This document shows, piece by piece, positions 34,428-47,259 of a stretch of DNA of 64,000 nucleotides. Each line of letters starts with the position of its first letter. The first letter of the stretch is position 1. The notes below the pieces were generated by a model. That model was not told the origin of the DNA. It searched no databases and worked only from the letters and a program-made list of their open reading frames with translations. The stretch spans positions 96,584,609-96,648,608 of the forward strand of contig NC_133653.1 in NCBI RefSeq assembly GCF_009905375.1. Reading direction: 5' to 3'. Made by a program: the position numbers and the translations under genes. The stretch is from Apium graveolens (lineage: Eukaryota; Streptophyta; Magnoliopsida; Apiales; Apiaceae).

Positions 34428-35923
34428 TTGTTGGATCCTGATTGGATTTTAGCTATGCAGGAGGAGCTAAACCAATTTGAAATGAACAATGTTTGGAAAT
34501 TGGTACCCAAGCCTAAAGGGAAGAATCTTATAGACAGGGTATTCAGAAATAAGATGGATGAAAATGGCATAGTAGTCAGGAACAAAGCTAGATTGGTTGC
34601 TAAGGATTATTGTCAACAAGAAGGAATAGATTTTGATGAAACCTTTGCTCCCGTTGCAAGACTTGAAGCCATCAGAATCTTCTTAGCCTATGCAGCCCAT
34701 GCCAATTTCAAGGTCTATCAAATGGATGTTAAGAGTGCCTTTCTAAATGGAGATTTGGAGGAGGAAGTCTATGTCAGTCAGTCTCCTGGTTTTGAAGATC
34801 CAAATCTACCTAATCATGTATACTATCTTTTGAAAGCACTCTATAGATTGAAGCAAGCACCTAGAGCCTGGTAGGACACTTTGTCAAAGTTTCTGTTTGA
34901 GAATCACTTCACTAGAGGTACTGTAGACAAAACTTTATTCTTTAGAAATGTTAATGGCTCTAGCATACTTGTTCAAATTTATGTAGATGACATTATTTTT
35001 GGATCTATAGATGAAAAACTTTGTAAAAAGTTTGCCAAATTGATGCAAAGTAAGTATGAAATGAGCATGATGGGAGAACTGACTTACTTTCTTGGTTTAC
35101 AAGTTAAGCAAGTTAGTGATGGAATATTCATTAGTCAAACTAAATACATTCATGATCTTCTAAAGAAGTTTGATCTAATGGATTGCACATCTGCAAAAAC
35201 TCTCATGGCCACTGCAACTAAGCTTGAATTAAACAATACTGAAAAGTCTGTGGATATTTCAAGTTATAGGGGCATGGTTGGCTCACTTCGGTACTTAACA
35301 GCTAGTAGGCCAGATATAATGTTTGATACCTGTCTTTGTGCTAGATTTCAGGCTGATTCTAGAGAATCTCACTTAGTAGCTATTAAGAGAATTTTCAGAT
35401 ATCTCAAGGGAACACCAAAACTTGGCATTTGGTAACCTAGAGATTCTGGTTTTGATCTAACTGGTTATTCAGATGTAGATTATGCAGGTTGCAGAATTGA
35501 TAGAAAAAGTACAACATGAACCTGTCAATTTCTAGGAAACAAGCTTGTGTCCTGGTTCAGTAAAAAGCAAAATTCAGTTTCTACTTCTACAGCTGAAGCT
35601 GAATATATTGCTGCTGGCAGTTGCTGTGCACAGATTTTGTGGATGAAAAACCAATTGCTAGACTATGGTCTACAAGTGAAAATAATGCTTATTTTCTGTG
35701 ATAACACAAGTGCAATTGCCATCACTGAAAATCCAGTACAGCATTCAAGAACAAAGCAGATAGACATCAAGTACCACTTCATAAGGGAATATGTGATGAA
35801 TGGTACTGTGGAACTAAATTTTGTTCCAAGTGAAAACAGCTGGCAGATATATTTACCAAGCCACTGGATGAATCCACCTTTTCAAGGTTGGTAAGTGAGT
35901 TAGGTATGCTTAATTACTCTTGA
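34428..35923 (+). pseudogene. pol: RT and RNase H of copia C
   Basis: Frame 34428-34874 is the RT N-terminus and ends in TAG after APRAW. Frame 34881-35435 has the YVDD box ([14 protein letters not shown]). RNase H is split: SDVDYAGCRIDRKST near 35480, [24 protein letters not shown] from 35547, [23 protein letters not shown], then a frameshift before the terminal [12 protein letters not shown] segment. Natural end TGA 35921-35923. Confidence 0.85.
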
Positions 35924-36409
35924 ATCTTTTTAGATATTTTGCAAGTTATAATGCAACCAGAAATTTAATTGATTTTACAGTCTTGGATGAAATTTTGGCT
36001 AAGTCAAAATTTACATCCCGACGGATGATAATTATCCATCGAGTTCGATCATCCGTCGATATACAATTTGTCAATAAAATCAATTATTTTTTCTGGAATA
36101 TTTTATATCTCGACGGATAACTGATTTATCCTCATCCGTCGAATTATCTCATTCTTAGCCGTTGATTTTCTGAACATTATCTACCGAGTATACTTACAGT
36201 TTGTAAGCATAACACGACGGATAAGTGATGGAATTTTTACAGTTAATTTTTAAACGGCTATTTTGGGAAATTTTTATTGGTCACTTTATTTTACTTTATT
36301 ATTTTTGACAGTTATTTTTTTCTTTTATCACTCTCAATTCATCTGCTCTAACTTCTCTCTTTCTCAAAAGCAATTACTCTCTCTCTCTGCAAGTTCTTAC
36401 TCTCTAACA
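35924..36409 (+). promoter_or_regulatory. Spacer of copia C before its second ORF: CGACGGATGA array and CT-rich leader
   Basis: CGACGGATAA/CGACGGATGA and CATCCGTCGA motifs, in both orientations, at about 36018-36060, 36108-36150 and 36215-36230. The last 120 bases before ATG 36410 are CT-rich (CTCTCTCTCTG). No clear TATA box was seen. The position of the array matches those in A/E and D. Confidence 0.5.
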
Positions 36410-38406
36410 ATGGCACCAGTCGTCAAAATCATGTCTCAAACTTGTTTTATCTATGAGAAGAACAATTTCATGGCTCTAATGAACAAGGGGATTCAACAAT
36501 CTGGCGACTACCACAAAATGATGGATTTTATGAAGACCTGCAAACTCAACTATGCCATGCTGAAATCACCCACCGTTTACTGTGAGGTTGTTGAAGAAAT
36601 ATGGACAACTTCAGTGTAGAACTCAACCAACAAGACCATCACTTTCATGATTAAAGGTAAGGAATTCTGTGTTAATAGTGATATTGTTAAAGCATGCTTC
36701 AAGTTTCCTGATAATACTGTAACTTCTCCACACACAGACACTGACATTGTTAATATGCTTAATTTCATGGGCTATGCACTCTCTACTTCTAAATTAAGTG
36801 AAATTAGGAGGTTGGGTCATAGGAAGGAATGGAGTTATTTCTGTGATGTAGTTACTAAAGTATTTTCTGGTAAAATTGGCGATTTTGATTCAGTTAATAT
36901 CTCCATGCTCAACATGCTTTACATGCTAGTAACTGATAAATTCTTCAACTTTAGTGATCTAGTCTTATTTGAGTTGGGGTTTAAGTTAGGGGAGCTTAAT
37001 AAGAGGGGTAAGAATGTTTATTATGCTAGATTTTTCATGATGCTTGCTAACCAACTCTCTGAGGACATTGTGCTTGAGAACCCAAGCAACAAGTTAGATT
37101 GTTGGGTTCAAGAAAGAAGAATTATTGCAGATTTAAACAGAGCAAACCACCACAAAGAGGTTCCACTATTCTATTTTCCAGTAATTGAGGCACCTCAGGT
37201 AAGTGAGGTAATCTCAACTGTCTCTACTCTTCCAACCTCAACCATTTCTTTTCCTTCTAGTGTAGCAGTGGCAAATGTGTCAATGACCAGACAGATGCCT
37301 ACCCAAGCTACCAAATCCAAAATTTTAAAACCAAAGACAAAGAAAGCCCCCTCTGGTGTCTCTCAAAAAATGCCAGTTGTAAAATCCACTAAACACAAAG
37401 AGGGGAGTGTGAAGGTGGGAAAGAATGGTGAGGGACAGGGTGAAAATAAATATGCCCTAAGGATAAGGTTGGAGAGGTGAGTGTTTCCCAGCCTAGCCAC
37501 ACTGCAGTTTCTCAATAAACTGCAGTGCTTAATAAGGACATTAGCTCATTACTGGTTTCATCCTCCCAAAAGGATGTTACCATTGAAACAAGCTCTCAAC
37601 CAAGAGCACAGGCTAAGAGGGGTAGGGACACAAGTTCACCATAAACCTATACAAGAAAGAAGAAATCCAAAACCCTTGGGGATGCACAGGGTACACACAC
37701 AGTGCAAACTGGAGCTAAAGACCCAGTCACTGCACCATCTCAAAGTCAAATTGATGTGGCTTCAAAAAATGTGGAGTCACAGCCAAAATCTGTACAAATT
37801 GAAACACCTCAAACACCAAATTCTCCCACACAATCTTTGGATGTTGACATGATTCAAACATCACAACCATATTCTCCATCTTTAACTCTGTTGGAGAAGC
37901 CAAAAATCCATGCAAGTGAGCATCATCTTCTAAATGATTTATTGGCTCACTTGCCATTTCTTTCTGAGACTGTTGAGACATCTGTGCCAAAATTTTCATC
38001 AATCTGCACAGAGTCCACAATAGTTTCCACTCCAAACTCATTCATTTCTACTCACTCGATGGATATTGTTCATCCGTCGAGTAGTGATTGTATCCCGACG
38101 GATGTGCCTAACAGCAGTCATCCATCGGATAGTCAAATTACTACCTCGATGGATATTTCTCATCCGCCGGGTGTCTCTGCACAACTCCAAAGCTCAACTA
38201 TAGTCACAAGTGCAGATAACTTAGTAATTGTGCAATCACTATTAGGATTGAGGGATGGTAGTGACATGAGTGAGAGTCTGGGTTGCTCCCACGAAAAAGG
38301 AGAGAAAAAGAGTGATCCAATGCAGTCCATTTCTTCAGGACTCAAAAAAATGAGTGTGAGGAGTCCTACCTTAGCTGGTGAAGGTGAGGGTGGGGAGCCA
38401 AGGTGA
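36410..38406 (+). pseudogene. Second ORF of copia C, N-terminal half, with stops and frameshifts
   Basis: Start at 36410 (MAPVVKIMSQTCF). TAG at 36617-36619, then the same frame continues (KGKEFCVNSDIVKACFKFPDN... LGHRKEWSYFCDVVTKVFSGK ... NVYYARFFMMLANQL) to TGA 37478-37480. The order of these blocks matches residues 60-215 of the D second ORF (VVDETVVNRALNFP ... EWDIFFDTLSKVF ... CYYARFLMLIADHL). A Ser/Thr/Pro-rich middle follows after frameshifts (37702-38406). It includes the HPSSSDCIPTDVPNSSHPSD segment encoded by motif DNA at 38056-38167. No signal peptide or membrane span is seen after the chosen start. Confidence 0.65.
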
Positions 38407-40910
38407 GACCTTGATACAAGAAAAGAGGGATCTTGAGAGAAATGCAGGTACAGGAGTGATAAGGATGGAAACCATTGCAAGTGAGTCAATGAATGTCAAT
38501 GATGCTGAAAGGAAAAGGCTATTTCAGCAAGAATATCAAGTTGTTATAGATTTTATTTCCCTAGATGCTGAGACATTTACTCAACCTATTACAGCTTACC
38601 AAACTCTAGATGTACAGGGCAATGAGGAGGATGAAAGAATGCTAAACTTGGTGCATACTACATAATCTTTACAGATCAAAGGATGCAATCACTGCTATGC
38701 CTTCTACCATTGGCAGTAATTTTGAACTGGATGAAAATTCTTTTGGGGATGCTGGTGGGGATGATGAGGAAGATAGCATGAGCATAGGGGGAGATGTAGA
38801 TGTTCCTACCTGGATGCTAACAAAAGAATGTTCCTACTCACATCTCCAATCAACACTATTCGAGCTAATTCATGACACCCAAACAGCCATTCAGGCATCT
38901 TCTAATGCTAGCACAAAGAAGCTACTTACAGCATACCTTAAAGCACTCCAGCTGCATAAAATTCAAGCTCTCCAACACAGTCAAAGTGTGGATGAAATCA
39001 AGCATGAAATTTCTGAAGTAAAACAAGATATCATAGCAAGGTTGGATGCTTGACTTCCTGCAACCACCATGACTGAAATAGTTCAAAAGCTAAGGAAGGA
39101 GGCTGATCTCAATAGGAAAGTTGAGGCCATGGACTCAAGATTATCTACTGTAGAGAAGTCAATGGCCAAGATACTTATCAATCAAGAAACTCAGACTGCT
39201 CTACTCCAATGGCTATTGGTTGCTCAACTCCCTCCCATACAACTTGATGATAACAAAAAGGGGGAGAAAGGCTCAAGTGAGCGGGAGAAACAGCTCAATA
39301 TTCAAGTTAGCAAAGTAATTGTGCCTATAATTGCTTTCACAAAGCCACCAGCTAAGAATAGCATTGATCTGATCAATGAAGTAGCAGCCACTTTGAGAGC
39401 AGCTGAGAAGAAGCAGTTTAGTCTAATAAACTGGGAGAAAATTGATGAGGATATTCAAAAGAAGTTTGGTCTAGCAAAGGAGTTAGAAAAATCAGCCATT
39501 CATCATTCTCAAATCAGGCAAATTTCTGTGAATGATATGAGCATGAACTATCTGGAAAGAGGCCAGACATCCTGCATCAAATCTCCAAAGGCAGATCTAA
39601 TCATAAAGTCAAAGGTGAACTATCCAAAATCTTCACTAAAGAATCCTTTGGACACAGTGTATGAGACACCAAAGCCTGATGAGAAGAAGCTGTTGGCCAG
39701 GTCTATAGCATTCTACAAGGATCCTGCAGATTCAGTCCTAAAAAGAAGAATTGCCAAGATTTTCAGAAATGGTAAGGAAATTTGTGTGGTGGCTGGACAT
39801 CCTTATTTTGTTGAAGCAAATAGGGAAGAAAAGGAAAGATTAACGCAAGAAAAGAAGCAAGCTGCTCTAGATGCTAAAAAGCTCAAGCAAAAGAAGGAGC
39901 GAGCTGCTATCTTGGCCAAGCTGCAAGCTGTGAAACCCACACAACAAATTTCTGAACAACCACCTGTAATTGCTGAATCTCAAGATCAAATAGTGCAAAA
40001 TGAACCTCCGCATATAAAGAATCCAAGATACAAGCAAAGAATCAAGAGAAAATTGGATTTTAGTAATGAGAAGATGGAAGGATACTTTCCCAAAGAGTCT
40101 ACTTCTACAACAACTCAAACATCCATGCCCTCTGTGGCACATGGGAAATTCAAGATAGATCCATCCAAGAATTTCTATGGTGAACCTATCATTCCAAAGG
40201 ATGAGCCAATAGACTGGGATAGTCTACCAATTCCTGAACTCAATCTACCTCATTTCATGAAGCCAAAGAAGACAAAGACCAGAGCAGTCAAGAAAGTGAA
40301 GCCCTCAACTCTCAGATCCAAGTCCCTAACCAAAGCTCAAACCAAGGTCAACAAGGGAGATATCATGTACATCTGTGACATTAAGGAATTCTCTGAACTA
40401 AACCTTTATCTAGATAATTTGGAAGAAGTTAGAGGGATTGATGCTTACAGGAATCTACCTGAAAGGTTGGTATTCAAGTACAAGAGAGGAAAAGAGATAT
40501 CATGGCCACTTCACGGGATTCTTCAAAAGAGACAATCTGTGCTGATAAAAGTTTATTCATCTTTCAAGAAGAACTTTGGATTCAATGTGACAGCTAGAAG
40601 ACTAGTTCTAAAGAAGATTGAAGAACTAAGGAGTATTAGAGCCAAAGATGCACTCCCAAAGACTTTAACTATTCATTACACAGGGAGTAGAGTGCATCTA
40701 AGGCCCTACTGGTTGATGGAATTCATGGATGATAAGGGAGTTAGAAGATTCTTCAGATTAGAGGACCAGTTGAGCATCTCTAGCAATGAGACTCTTCTGG
40801 AAATACAAGGAATGCTAGATCTTTCAGAATCTGATGAACTTGAATTCCACAGACAGCTCCAAAATCAGATAGAAGAAAACAACAGAATGCTTGGGAAGAA
40901 ATCCAGATAA
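38407..40910 (+). pseudogene. Second ORF of copia C, C-terminal half; 613 codons still open
   Basis: From 38697 to 40910 one frame is interrupted only by TGA 39051-39053. It begins acidic (GDAGGDDEEDS), continues with coiled coil (VEAMDSRLSTVEKSMAKIL), a Lys/Glu-rich coiled coil (EEKERLTQEKKQAALDAKKLKQKK at 39823-39894), a basic stretch and a compact C-terminus (RLVFKYKRGKEISWPLHGIL, LRPYWLMEFMDD). The layout resembles the D second ORF, but similarity in this half is weak. I recognise no named domain. Confidence 0.6.
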
Positions 40911-41126
40911 TCAAGGAAATAGATCAATCTTCTCAGACTAGAGAAGCACCTTGAAAATGATTGTGAGTAAATCTTTGTACACTTTGTCTTGTAAAATTTT
41001 CAGTAAATTATGAAGCACTTTTCAGTTTATCTGCTACTTTTTAAATCTATATTTTTAGAGTTTTTTTATCATCAAATTTTTCTTAATTTATGGCTACAAT
41101 TCTAGTAGACATAAATTGGGGGAGAT
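40911..41126 (+). promoter_or_regulatory. 3' untranslated tail and polypurine tract of copia C
   Basis: AT-rich tail without an ORF, ending in AAATTGGGGGAGAT (41113-41126) immediately before the TG of the 3' LTR. Confidence 0.8.
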
Positions 41127-41329
41127 TGTTGGGAATATGTTATGAACTTGATGATTACATTAACAAAACACCTTAGTAGATTCAACTTAGTGAAAAATGT
41201 AGCACTCGACGGATGATCAGATATAGTCCCGACGGATGACTCAATATAGTCCCGACGGATGATGACTTGACATCCATCGAGTGAGTAGCTTATGTAACAA
41301 TAAGTCATGTTGCACATTTCTGTAAACAC
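41127..41329 (+). repeat. 3' LTR of copia C, first part
   Basis: Matches 29090-29290 with a few differences. It carries the first three CGACGGATGA motifs and is cut by D. Bases 41325-41329 (AACAC) are the left target duplication of D, repeated at 53520-53524. Confidence 0.92.
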
Positions 41330-42642
41330 TGAAAGGCATATGTCATAGCCTACTCGTTTATTCGAGTATTTAACTCAACTCAAATAAGAATGTAATAAGT
41401 AAATAGTGGATCAAGCATCAGAGAGATCTCACAAAGTAACATCTGTCAAAGAATAAAGAAACATTGTTCATCTGCAAACTTGAAGATTCACTGGAAGAAG
41501 TTCAAGAATTTGATCATGCCTCAGTGATATAAATCAAGATCGTGGATTTAATCAAGTGACAGAGATCTCGTCAAGGTATCATTTATTACAAGGATTCAAT
41601 CAGAACAACAAAGTCAAGACATGAAGAAACGTCACGAAAGTTAGTCACTCATGAACCAGACAGTACATCGAGTGTCAGCATTGAAGTGACGGAATTGATT
41701 CATAAGTCTCAGTGACTTTCAGAAGATTGTCAGAAGAATGGTTGCTGCTCAGGGTTAGTATTAATTCTCCATTAATTAATTAAGTCATATAATTTAATTA
41801 AGAAAATAAATTATATCTGCAAGGATTAATTTATTAATTAATTGAATTAAATTGATTAATTAATTTAGAATTAATATTAAGGAATTACAGAATTTTAATT
41901 GGTTTAAAATCTATTTAAATTGGAACAAGGCAAACTGATTGTATTAGTATGACAATCGGTATGACAATCAATTGTCATACCGAAAGTCATGCTAATTCAT
42001 TTGATTGTCTTGTTAGAATTTTTATTAGTTTAAAAATCTGATTATTAATCTTTGCAAGACAATCTGAATTGTACTTATGTAACAATCGGTATGACAATCA
42101 ATTGTCATACCGAAAGTCATGCTGGTTCAAAGGATTGTCATTGCAGTTCATTTGCATTCGGCTGTTTACTTCAAAAGAGAAAAAGAAGCAGAAGATCATA
42201 TCATCCAAAAATAGAGCAGCAACATACAGAACAAGAAAAAAGCAGAGAACAAAAGAAAAATATTTCATCATCCATCTGCTTATTCAAGATCAAATATTCT
42301 AGTTTGTTAATGTTAAATCCAAACCACTAGAATTACTTATCTTGTTCCTGTATATCAATCTAGCGGATTAAAATCCCTAGAACTTAATCTCAAATCGCTT
42401 TTAGCATTTGATCTTTTAATTACAAAAATAGAAAAAGTTCATGTCGAATTTATTCTAAATTTGTAATAATTGATTTGAGATTAATCCCTTGTAATCGATA
42501 CCGTAGTTGTAACACCTTTCAAGTTTAATAAAAGTTTTATTTAACTTGAATTTTGTTTCACAATTTTATTCCGCATTTTATTAGACGAAACGGTATTGTT
42601 TGCATTCAACCCCCCCTTCTACAAACAAATTGGGACCTAACA
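41330..42642 (+). repeat. 5' LTR of copia D
   Basis: TGAAAGGCATATG to GGACCTAACA. Two hairpin-forming repeats at 41947-41992 and 42077-42123, each with GGTATGACAAT and ATTGTCATACC arms around two bases (cores 41958-41981 and 42088-42111). Short ORFs inside (42052-42330) recur in the 3' LTR and are not genes. Confidence 0.95.
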
Positions 42643-42644
42643 AT

Positions 42645-42656
42645 TGGTATCAGAGC
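42645..42656 (+). promoter_or_regulatory. Primer-binding site of copia D (tRNA-iMet)
   Basis: TGGTATCAGAGC two bases after the LTR end. Confidence 0.92.
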
Positions 42657-42738
42657 CTTCTGATTAACGTACAAATCTAGATCTTAGACTTTTGTGTTTC
42701 TTTCACTTCTTGAATTTTTATTCACTCAAAAATTCATA

Positions 42739-45700
42739 ATGACTACACAAAAAGTTGGAACCGTTAAAATTCCACTTTTCGATAAAGAAAATTATGTGAT
42801 GTGGAAGAAGAAGATGCTACTGTTTTTACAGGTTGCTAATCCCAAATATTTGCAAGTGTTGAAGAAGGGTCCAAAAATTCCTATGGTTATTGAACCAGAG
42901 GTGATAGAGAATGATGTGGTGATCACCCAAGCGAGAACTTATGTGAAGGATCCTGAGGACTTCTCTCCTGCTGAAATAGAAGAAGCTTCCCTGGATGCTA
43001 GCCTTCAATTAATCTTAGTAGATTCCCTTAATCCCCTAATGAATAGACATGTGATGAATTGTAAAGATTCCAAACATATCTGGGAAACTATTGAGATTAT
43101 TAATGAAGGCACAGAGGAAGTTAGGGAGAACAAACTAGAAATCCTAACCTCTGAGTATGAATACTTTAAATCCAATCCAGGAGAAGGAATCACTGAAGTG
43201 TTTGAGAGGTACAATGCATTGATCAATAACCTGAATATTAATGGTAAATACTATTCCATCAGGGAGGTCAACAAAAAGTTCCTTTTGACACTGCCAACTC
43301 ATCTCGAACATAGAATCACTGCCATAAGAGAAGCAAGAGATCTGAGTGAGATTTCTTTGGAAAGGCTCTATGGTGTGTTAAAGACTTATGAGTTGGAGCA
43401 GATTCAGCAGAAGGAGGTTTACGGGAAAGGAAGGGTGGTCAGCACGTCTACTGCTCTGGTAGCTGATGAACAACAACAACAACAACCACTATATCAACAA
43501 CAATCTCAACAGTCAGACAGAATGGTACAGTCTTCCAAGGTTGAAGACAATGTTATAGTAGCAGAATTTGATTCTCCTACTACCAATCAATCAGGAGATG
43601 ATTATTATTCCTTGGAAGAACTGGAGCAATTGGAGGATGAGTCAATGGCCCTGATTGTCAAGAGATTCTCAAATGTCAGATTCAAAAGGAATCCCAAGTT
43701 CAAGTACAAGTCCAACTACAACAGATTCCAGAAAGGTGGATCTTCATCCTCTAACACCAGCAGTGGTGGGTATAAAACAGGGATGGTTGATCGAAGCACC
43801 ATCCGATGCTTCAACTGTAATGAGTTGGGACACTTTGCCACAGAATGCAGAAAGCCAAAACAGGCAAGGAAGAACTCTTATGATTCTAATCAGAAGAGTA
43901 AATCTGAAAGGGCGTACCTGGCAAAGGGAAGAAGTTGGGATGATACTGACAGTGAAGATGAAGAAGTTGGGAATCTTGCTCTCATGGCTAGTGATGCAAG
44001 CACCTCATCGTCAAGAAAAGAGGGCATTAAACAGGTACAACCGGTAGTGTGGATTCTTGACAGTGGATCGTCAAGACATATGACCGGAGATAGAGCCCTG
44101 CTATCAAATGTGGTTGAGAAAGCTGGCCCAGTGGTTACCTTTGGAGATAACAGCAAAGGTTTAACGGAGGGATATGGCTGTTTGCAAGCTGGAAATGTTA
44201 TCATTGAAAATATATATCTTGTGCAAGGACTTGAACACAATCTGCTTAGCATTAGTCAGTTCTGTGACAACGGCTACAATGTTTTATTCGACAAGCTGAA
44301 GTGTCAGATTCTGCACAAGAAAAGTGAAAAACCCTCCTTAATGGGAATACGGAAAGGAAATCTGTTCGTAGCTGACATGAACTCTGGAAGCAATCTTGAA
44401 GTCAATTGTTTCTATGCAAAAGCATCGTCAAATGAGAGTTGGCTATGGCACAAGAGACTTTCCCATCTCAATTTCAAGACAATGAATTCTCTTGTCAAAA
44501 GAGAACTGGTAAGAGGTCTGCCTCAGCTGGAATTCTCTCCAGAAGGACTATGTGAGGCTTGCCAGAAAGGAAAGTCAAAGAAAGCAAGTCACAAAGGCAC
44601 TGACACATCTTCCATAACTGGTGTTCTGCAATTATTGCACATGGATTTATTTGGACCAGTTAATATCCTTTCTATGTCAAAGAAGTGTTACTGTCTTGTG
44701 ATAGTTGATGACTATTCCAGGTATACGTGGGTTTTGTTTCTTCACTCTAAGGATGAAACACCACAAGTTGTGATTGATCATATCAAGATGATTGAGTTAG
44801 ATTCTAACGTCCCTGTTAGAGCAATAAGGTCAGATAATGGAACAGAATTCAAGAATGCACTTCTAAATGGATTCTGTACAGACAAAGGGATTACCAGACA
44901 ATTTTCAGCTCCTAGAACCCCTCAGCAAAATGGAGTGGTAGAAAGGAAGAATCGTACATTGATTGAAGCTTCAAGAACGATGTTAAATGAATCAGGTCTT
45001 CCAATGTACTTTTGGGCTGAAGCTGTCAATACTGCATGTTATACTCAGAATCGAACTCTAATCAACAAAGACTTCATGAAAACTCCTTATGAGATTTTGA
45101 ATGAACAGAAACCTTCTATCAAATACTTTCATGTATTTGGTGCCAGATGCTTCGTGCTCAAGGATGGAGATGATCGTCGTGGTAAGTTCGAGGCAAAGGC
45201 ATATGAGGGTATTTTTGTTGGATATGGAAGAAGATCATATAGAGTGTATATCATTGATCAACACAAAGTAACTGAAAGTGTCAATGTTACTTTTGATGAC
45301 ACTAAACTCCCTAGTATCCAAACTGAAGATCCTTCTGAGCAACTGAAGTTTGATGATATGTCAGATTCAGAGTCAGAACATGGTCAAGAACCTGAGGTTG
45401 TTGCTGTTGAAGAACCTGTTAATCCTGATATTACTCAAGGTAATAGTGATGGAAACTCTGGAAACAATGGAGATACCACTGCTACTGACGGAGAATCTTC
45501 AAGTCAACATGGCAACAACTCAGGGGGAGATGCTGAAGGATCATCTAGTAGGACACAACATCACAATGAATTTCAAGGCGAATCATCAAGATCAAATCTT
45601 CCAAGACAGACAGTCTGGAATAAAGCTCACCCTTTTGAGTTGATTATTGGTGATCCAGATGTTGGAGTCAGAACTAGACGTGCTACTCAAAATGAGTGTC

Positions 45701-47259
45701 TGTACTCAGGATTTCTTTCTGAGATAGAACCTAAGAAAATTGAAGAAGCACTAACTGATCCAGATTGGGTGATTGCTATGCAAGATGAACTCAATCAGTT
45801 TGAAAGTCAACAAGTCTGGAAACTGGTACCTAGGCCTGTACACAAGAAAGCTGTTGGTACAAGGTGGGTATTCAGGAATAAACTAGATGAAGATGGTGTG
45901 GTTACAAGAAACAAGGCAAGACTGGTAGCTAAAGGGTATTCTCAAGCTGAAGGTATTGATTATGATGAAACCTATGCTCCAGTGGCTAGACTTGAGGCCA
46001 TAAGGATATTTCTGGCATTCGCAGCATTTTCAAACTTTAAAGTTTATCAAATGGATGTCAAGAGCGCCTTTCTGAATGGAAAGTTGGATGAAGAGGTATA
46101 TGTAGAGCAACCTCCTGGTTTTGAAGATCCAGATCATATGGATTTTGTCTTCTTTCTTTTCAAGGCTATCTATGGGCTAAAACAGTCACCAAGAAAATGG
46201 TATGACACTCTCTCTGAATTTCTTATTGAAAATAGCTTTATTAGAGGTGTCATAGACAAAACTCTCTTTTCTAAAAAACATAAGAATGATACTATATTAG
46301 TCCAAGTCTATGTGGATGATATAATATTTGGGTCTACTAATGATAATCTCTGTAAGAGATTTGCTAAGTTAATGCACAGCAAGTTTGAAATGAGCATGAT
46401 GGGAGAGCTGAAGTTCTTTCTTGGATTACAAGTAAATCAAAGGTTAGATGGAACATTTATTTGTCAATCCAAGTATCTCAAGGAACTCCTCAAAAAGTAC
46501 AATCTAGAGGATTCTGCATCAGCAAGGACTCCATCAACTACAGCTGTCAAGCTTGGACCATGTGAAAACTCCATTAAGGTAGATGTCACAAGCTACAGAG
46601 GTATGATTGGCTCGTTACTCTATCTTACTGCAAGTAGACCAGATATTATGTATGCTACATGCCTATGTGCAAGATTCCAAGCGGATCCTAGAGATATTCA
46701 TCTCGTTGCTGTTAAACGAATCTTAAGATATCTTAAGGGAACACCAAATCTAGGTATTTGGTACCCTAAAGAATCTGGTTTTAACCTTGTTGGATATACA
46801 GATTCAGATTACGCAGGAAGTGTTGTTGATAGGAAAAGCACCTCAGGAAGTTGTCAATTCCTAGGAAGCAGGCTAGTCTCATGGTACAGCAAGAAACAGC
46901 AAACAGTTTCCAACTCAACGGCCGAGGCTGAATATATTGCTGCTGGAAGCTGCTGTGCTCAGATCTTGTGGATTAGGAATCAACTACGAGACTATGGCTC
47001 TGTATTGAACAAGATTCCTATTTTATGTGACAATACAAGTGCAATAGCCATCACCAACAACCCTGTGCAGCACTCGAGGACAAAGCACATTGACATCAGG
47101 TATCATTTTATTAGAGAGCACGTCATGAATGGTACTGTTGAACTATTTTTTGTTCCAACAGAAGAACAAATAGCAGATATTTTCACTAAACCACTTGACG
47201 AATCCACATTTACCAGATTAGTTGGTAAATTGGGCATGTTAAATAGTTTTAGTGATTAA
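42739..47259 (+). CDS. gag-pol: Gag-pol polyprotein of copia D, about 1506 residues
   Basis: I prefer ATG 42739 ([12 protein letters not shown]), which aligns with the gag starts of A and C; the frame is also open from ATG 42694. Order: UBN2-type capsid (residues about 10-245), Gln run, CCHC knuckle from residue 357 ([14 protein letters not shown]), aspartic protease with Asp441 ([11 protein letters not shown]), GAG-pre-integrase HHCC finger from His571, integrase core Asp636, Asp699 and Glu735 (a D,D-35-E spacing), RT from about 1040 with YVDD at Asp1193/1194, and RNase H to the end. No frameshift separates gag and pol. The acidic Ser/Asn-rich linker between IN and RT (about 870-990) is normal for copia. 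Confidence 0.95.
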   Translation: MTTQKVGTVKIPLFDKENYVMWKKKMLLFLQVANPKYLQVLKKGPKIPMVIEPEVIENDVVITQARTYVKDPEDFSPAEIEEASLDASLQLILVDSLNPLMNRHVMNCKDSKHIWETIEIINEGTEEVRENKLEILTSEYEYFKSNPGEGITEVFERYNALINNLNINGKYYSIREVNKKFLLTLPTHLEHRITAIREARDLSEISLERLYGVLKTYELEQIQQKEVYGKGRVVSTSTALVADEQQQQQPLYQQQSQQSDRMVQSSKVEDNVIVAEFDSPTTNQSGDDYYSLEELEQLEDESMALIVKRFSNVRFKRNPKFKYKSNYNRFQKGGSSSSNTSSGGYKTGMVDRSTIRCFNCNELGHFATECRKPKQARKNSYDSNQKSKSERAYLAKGRSWDDTDSEDEEVGNLALMASDASTSSSRKEGIKQVQPVVWILDSGSSRHMTGDRALLSNVVEKAGPVVTFGDNSKGLTEGYGCLQAGNVIIENIYLVQGLEHNLLSISQFCDNGYNVLFDKLKCQILHKKSEKPSLMGIRKGNLFVADMNSGSNLEVNCFYAKASSNESWLWHKRLSHLNFKTMNSLVKRELVRGLPQLEFSPEGLCEACQKGKSKKASHKGTDTSSITGVLQLLHMDLFGPVNILSMSKKCYCLVIVDDYSRYTWVLFLHSKDETPQVVIDHIKMIELDSNVPVRAIRSDNGTEFKNALLNGFCTDKGITRQFSAPRTPQQNGVVERKNRTLIEASRTMLNESGLPMYFWAEAVNTACYTQNRTLINKDFMKTPYEILNEQKPSIKYFHVFGARCFVLKDGDDRRGKFEAKAYEGIFVGYGRRSYRVYIIDQHKVTESVNVTFDDTKLPSIQTEDPSEQLKFDDMSDSESEHGQEPEVVAVEEPVNPDITQGNSDGNSGNNGDTTATDGESSSQHGNNSGGDAEGSSSRTQHHNEFQGESSRSNLPRQTVWNKAHPFELIIGDPDVGVRTRRATQNECLYSGFLSEIEPKKIEEALTDPDWVIAMQDELNQFESQQVWKLVPRPVHKKAVGTRWVFRNKLDEDGVVTRNKARLVAKGYSQAEGIDYDETYAPVARLEAIRIFLAFAAFSNFKVYQMDVKSAFLNGKLDEEVYVEQPPGFEDPDHMDFVFFLFKAIYGLKQSPRKWYDTLSEFLIENSFIRGVIDKTLFSKKHKNDTILVQVYVDDIIFGSTNDNLCKRFAKLMHSKFEMSMMGELKFFLGLQVNQRLDGTFICQSKYLKELLKKYNLEDSASARTPSTTAVKLGPCENSIKVDVTSYRGMIGSLLYLTASRPDIMYATCLCARFQADPRDIHLVAVKRILRYLKGTPNLGIWYPKESGFNLVGYTDSDYAGSVVDRKSTSGSCQFLGSRLVSWYSKKQQTVSNSTAEAEYIAAGSCCAQILWIRNQLRDYGSVLNKIPILCDNTSAIAITNNPVQHSRTKHIDIRYHFIREHVMNGTVELFFVPTEEQIADIFTKPLDESTFTRLVGKLGMLNSFSD

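Noticed and set aside
36263..36409. Hydrophobic N-terminal extension (LLFLTVIFFF) upstream of the second ORF of C, as a possible signal peptide
   Set aside because: It is the T-rich leader read through. Comparison with the start in D and the CT-rich leader favour ATG 36410, and no upstream ATG is conserved.
41958..41981. Palindromes of D as tRNA genes or rho-type terminators
   Set aside because: Arms of 11 bases around a 2-base centre without cloverleaf parts or a U-tract; a bacterial terminator is irrelevant in plant DNA.
42052..42330. 92-codon ORF, repeated exactly at 52929-53207
   Set aside because: It lies within both LTRs of D. The repetition reflects LTR identity, not a conserved gene.
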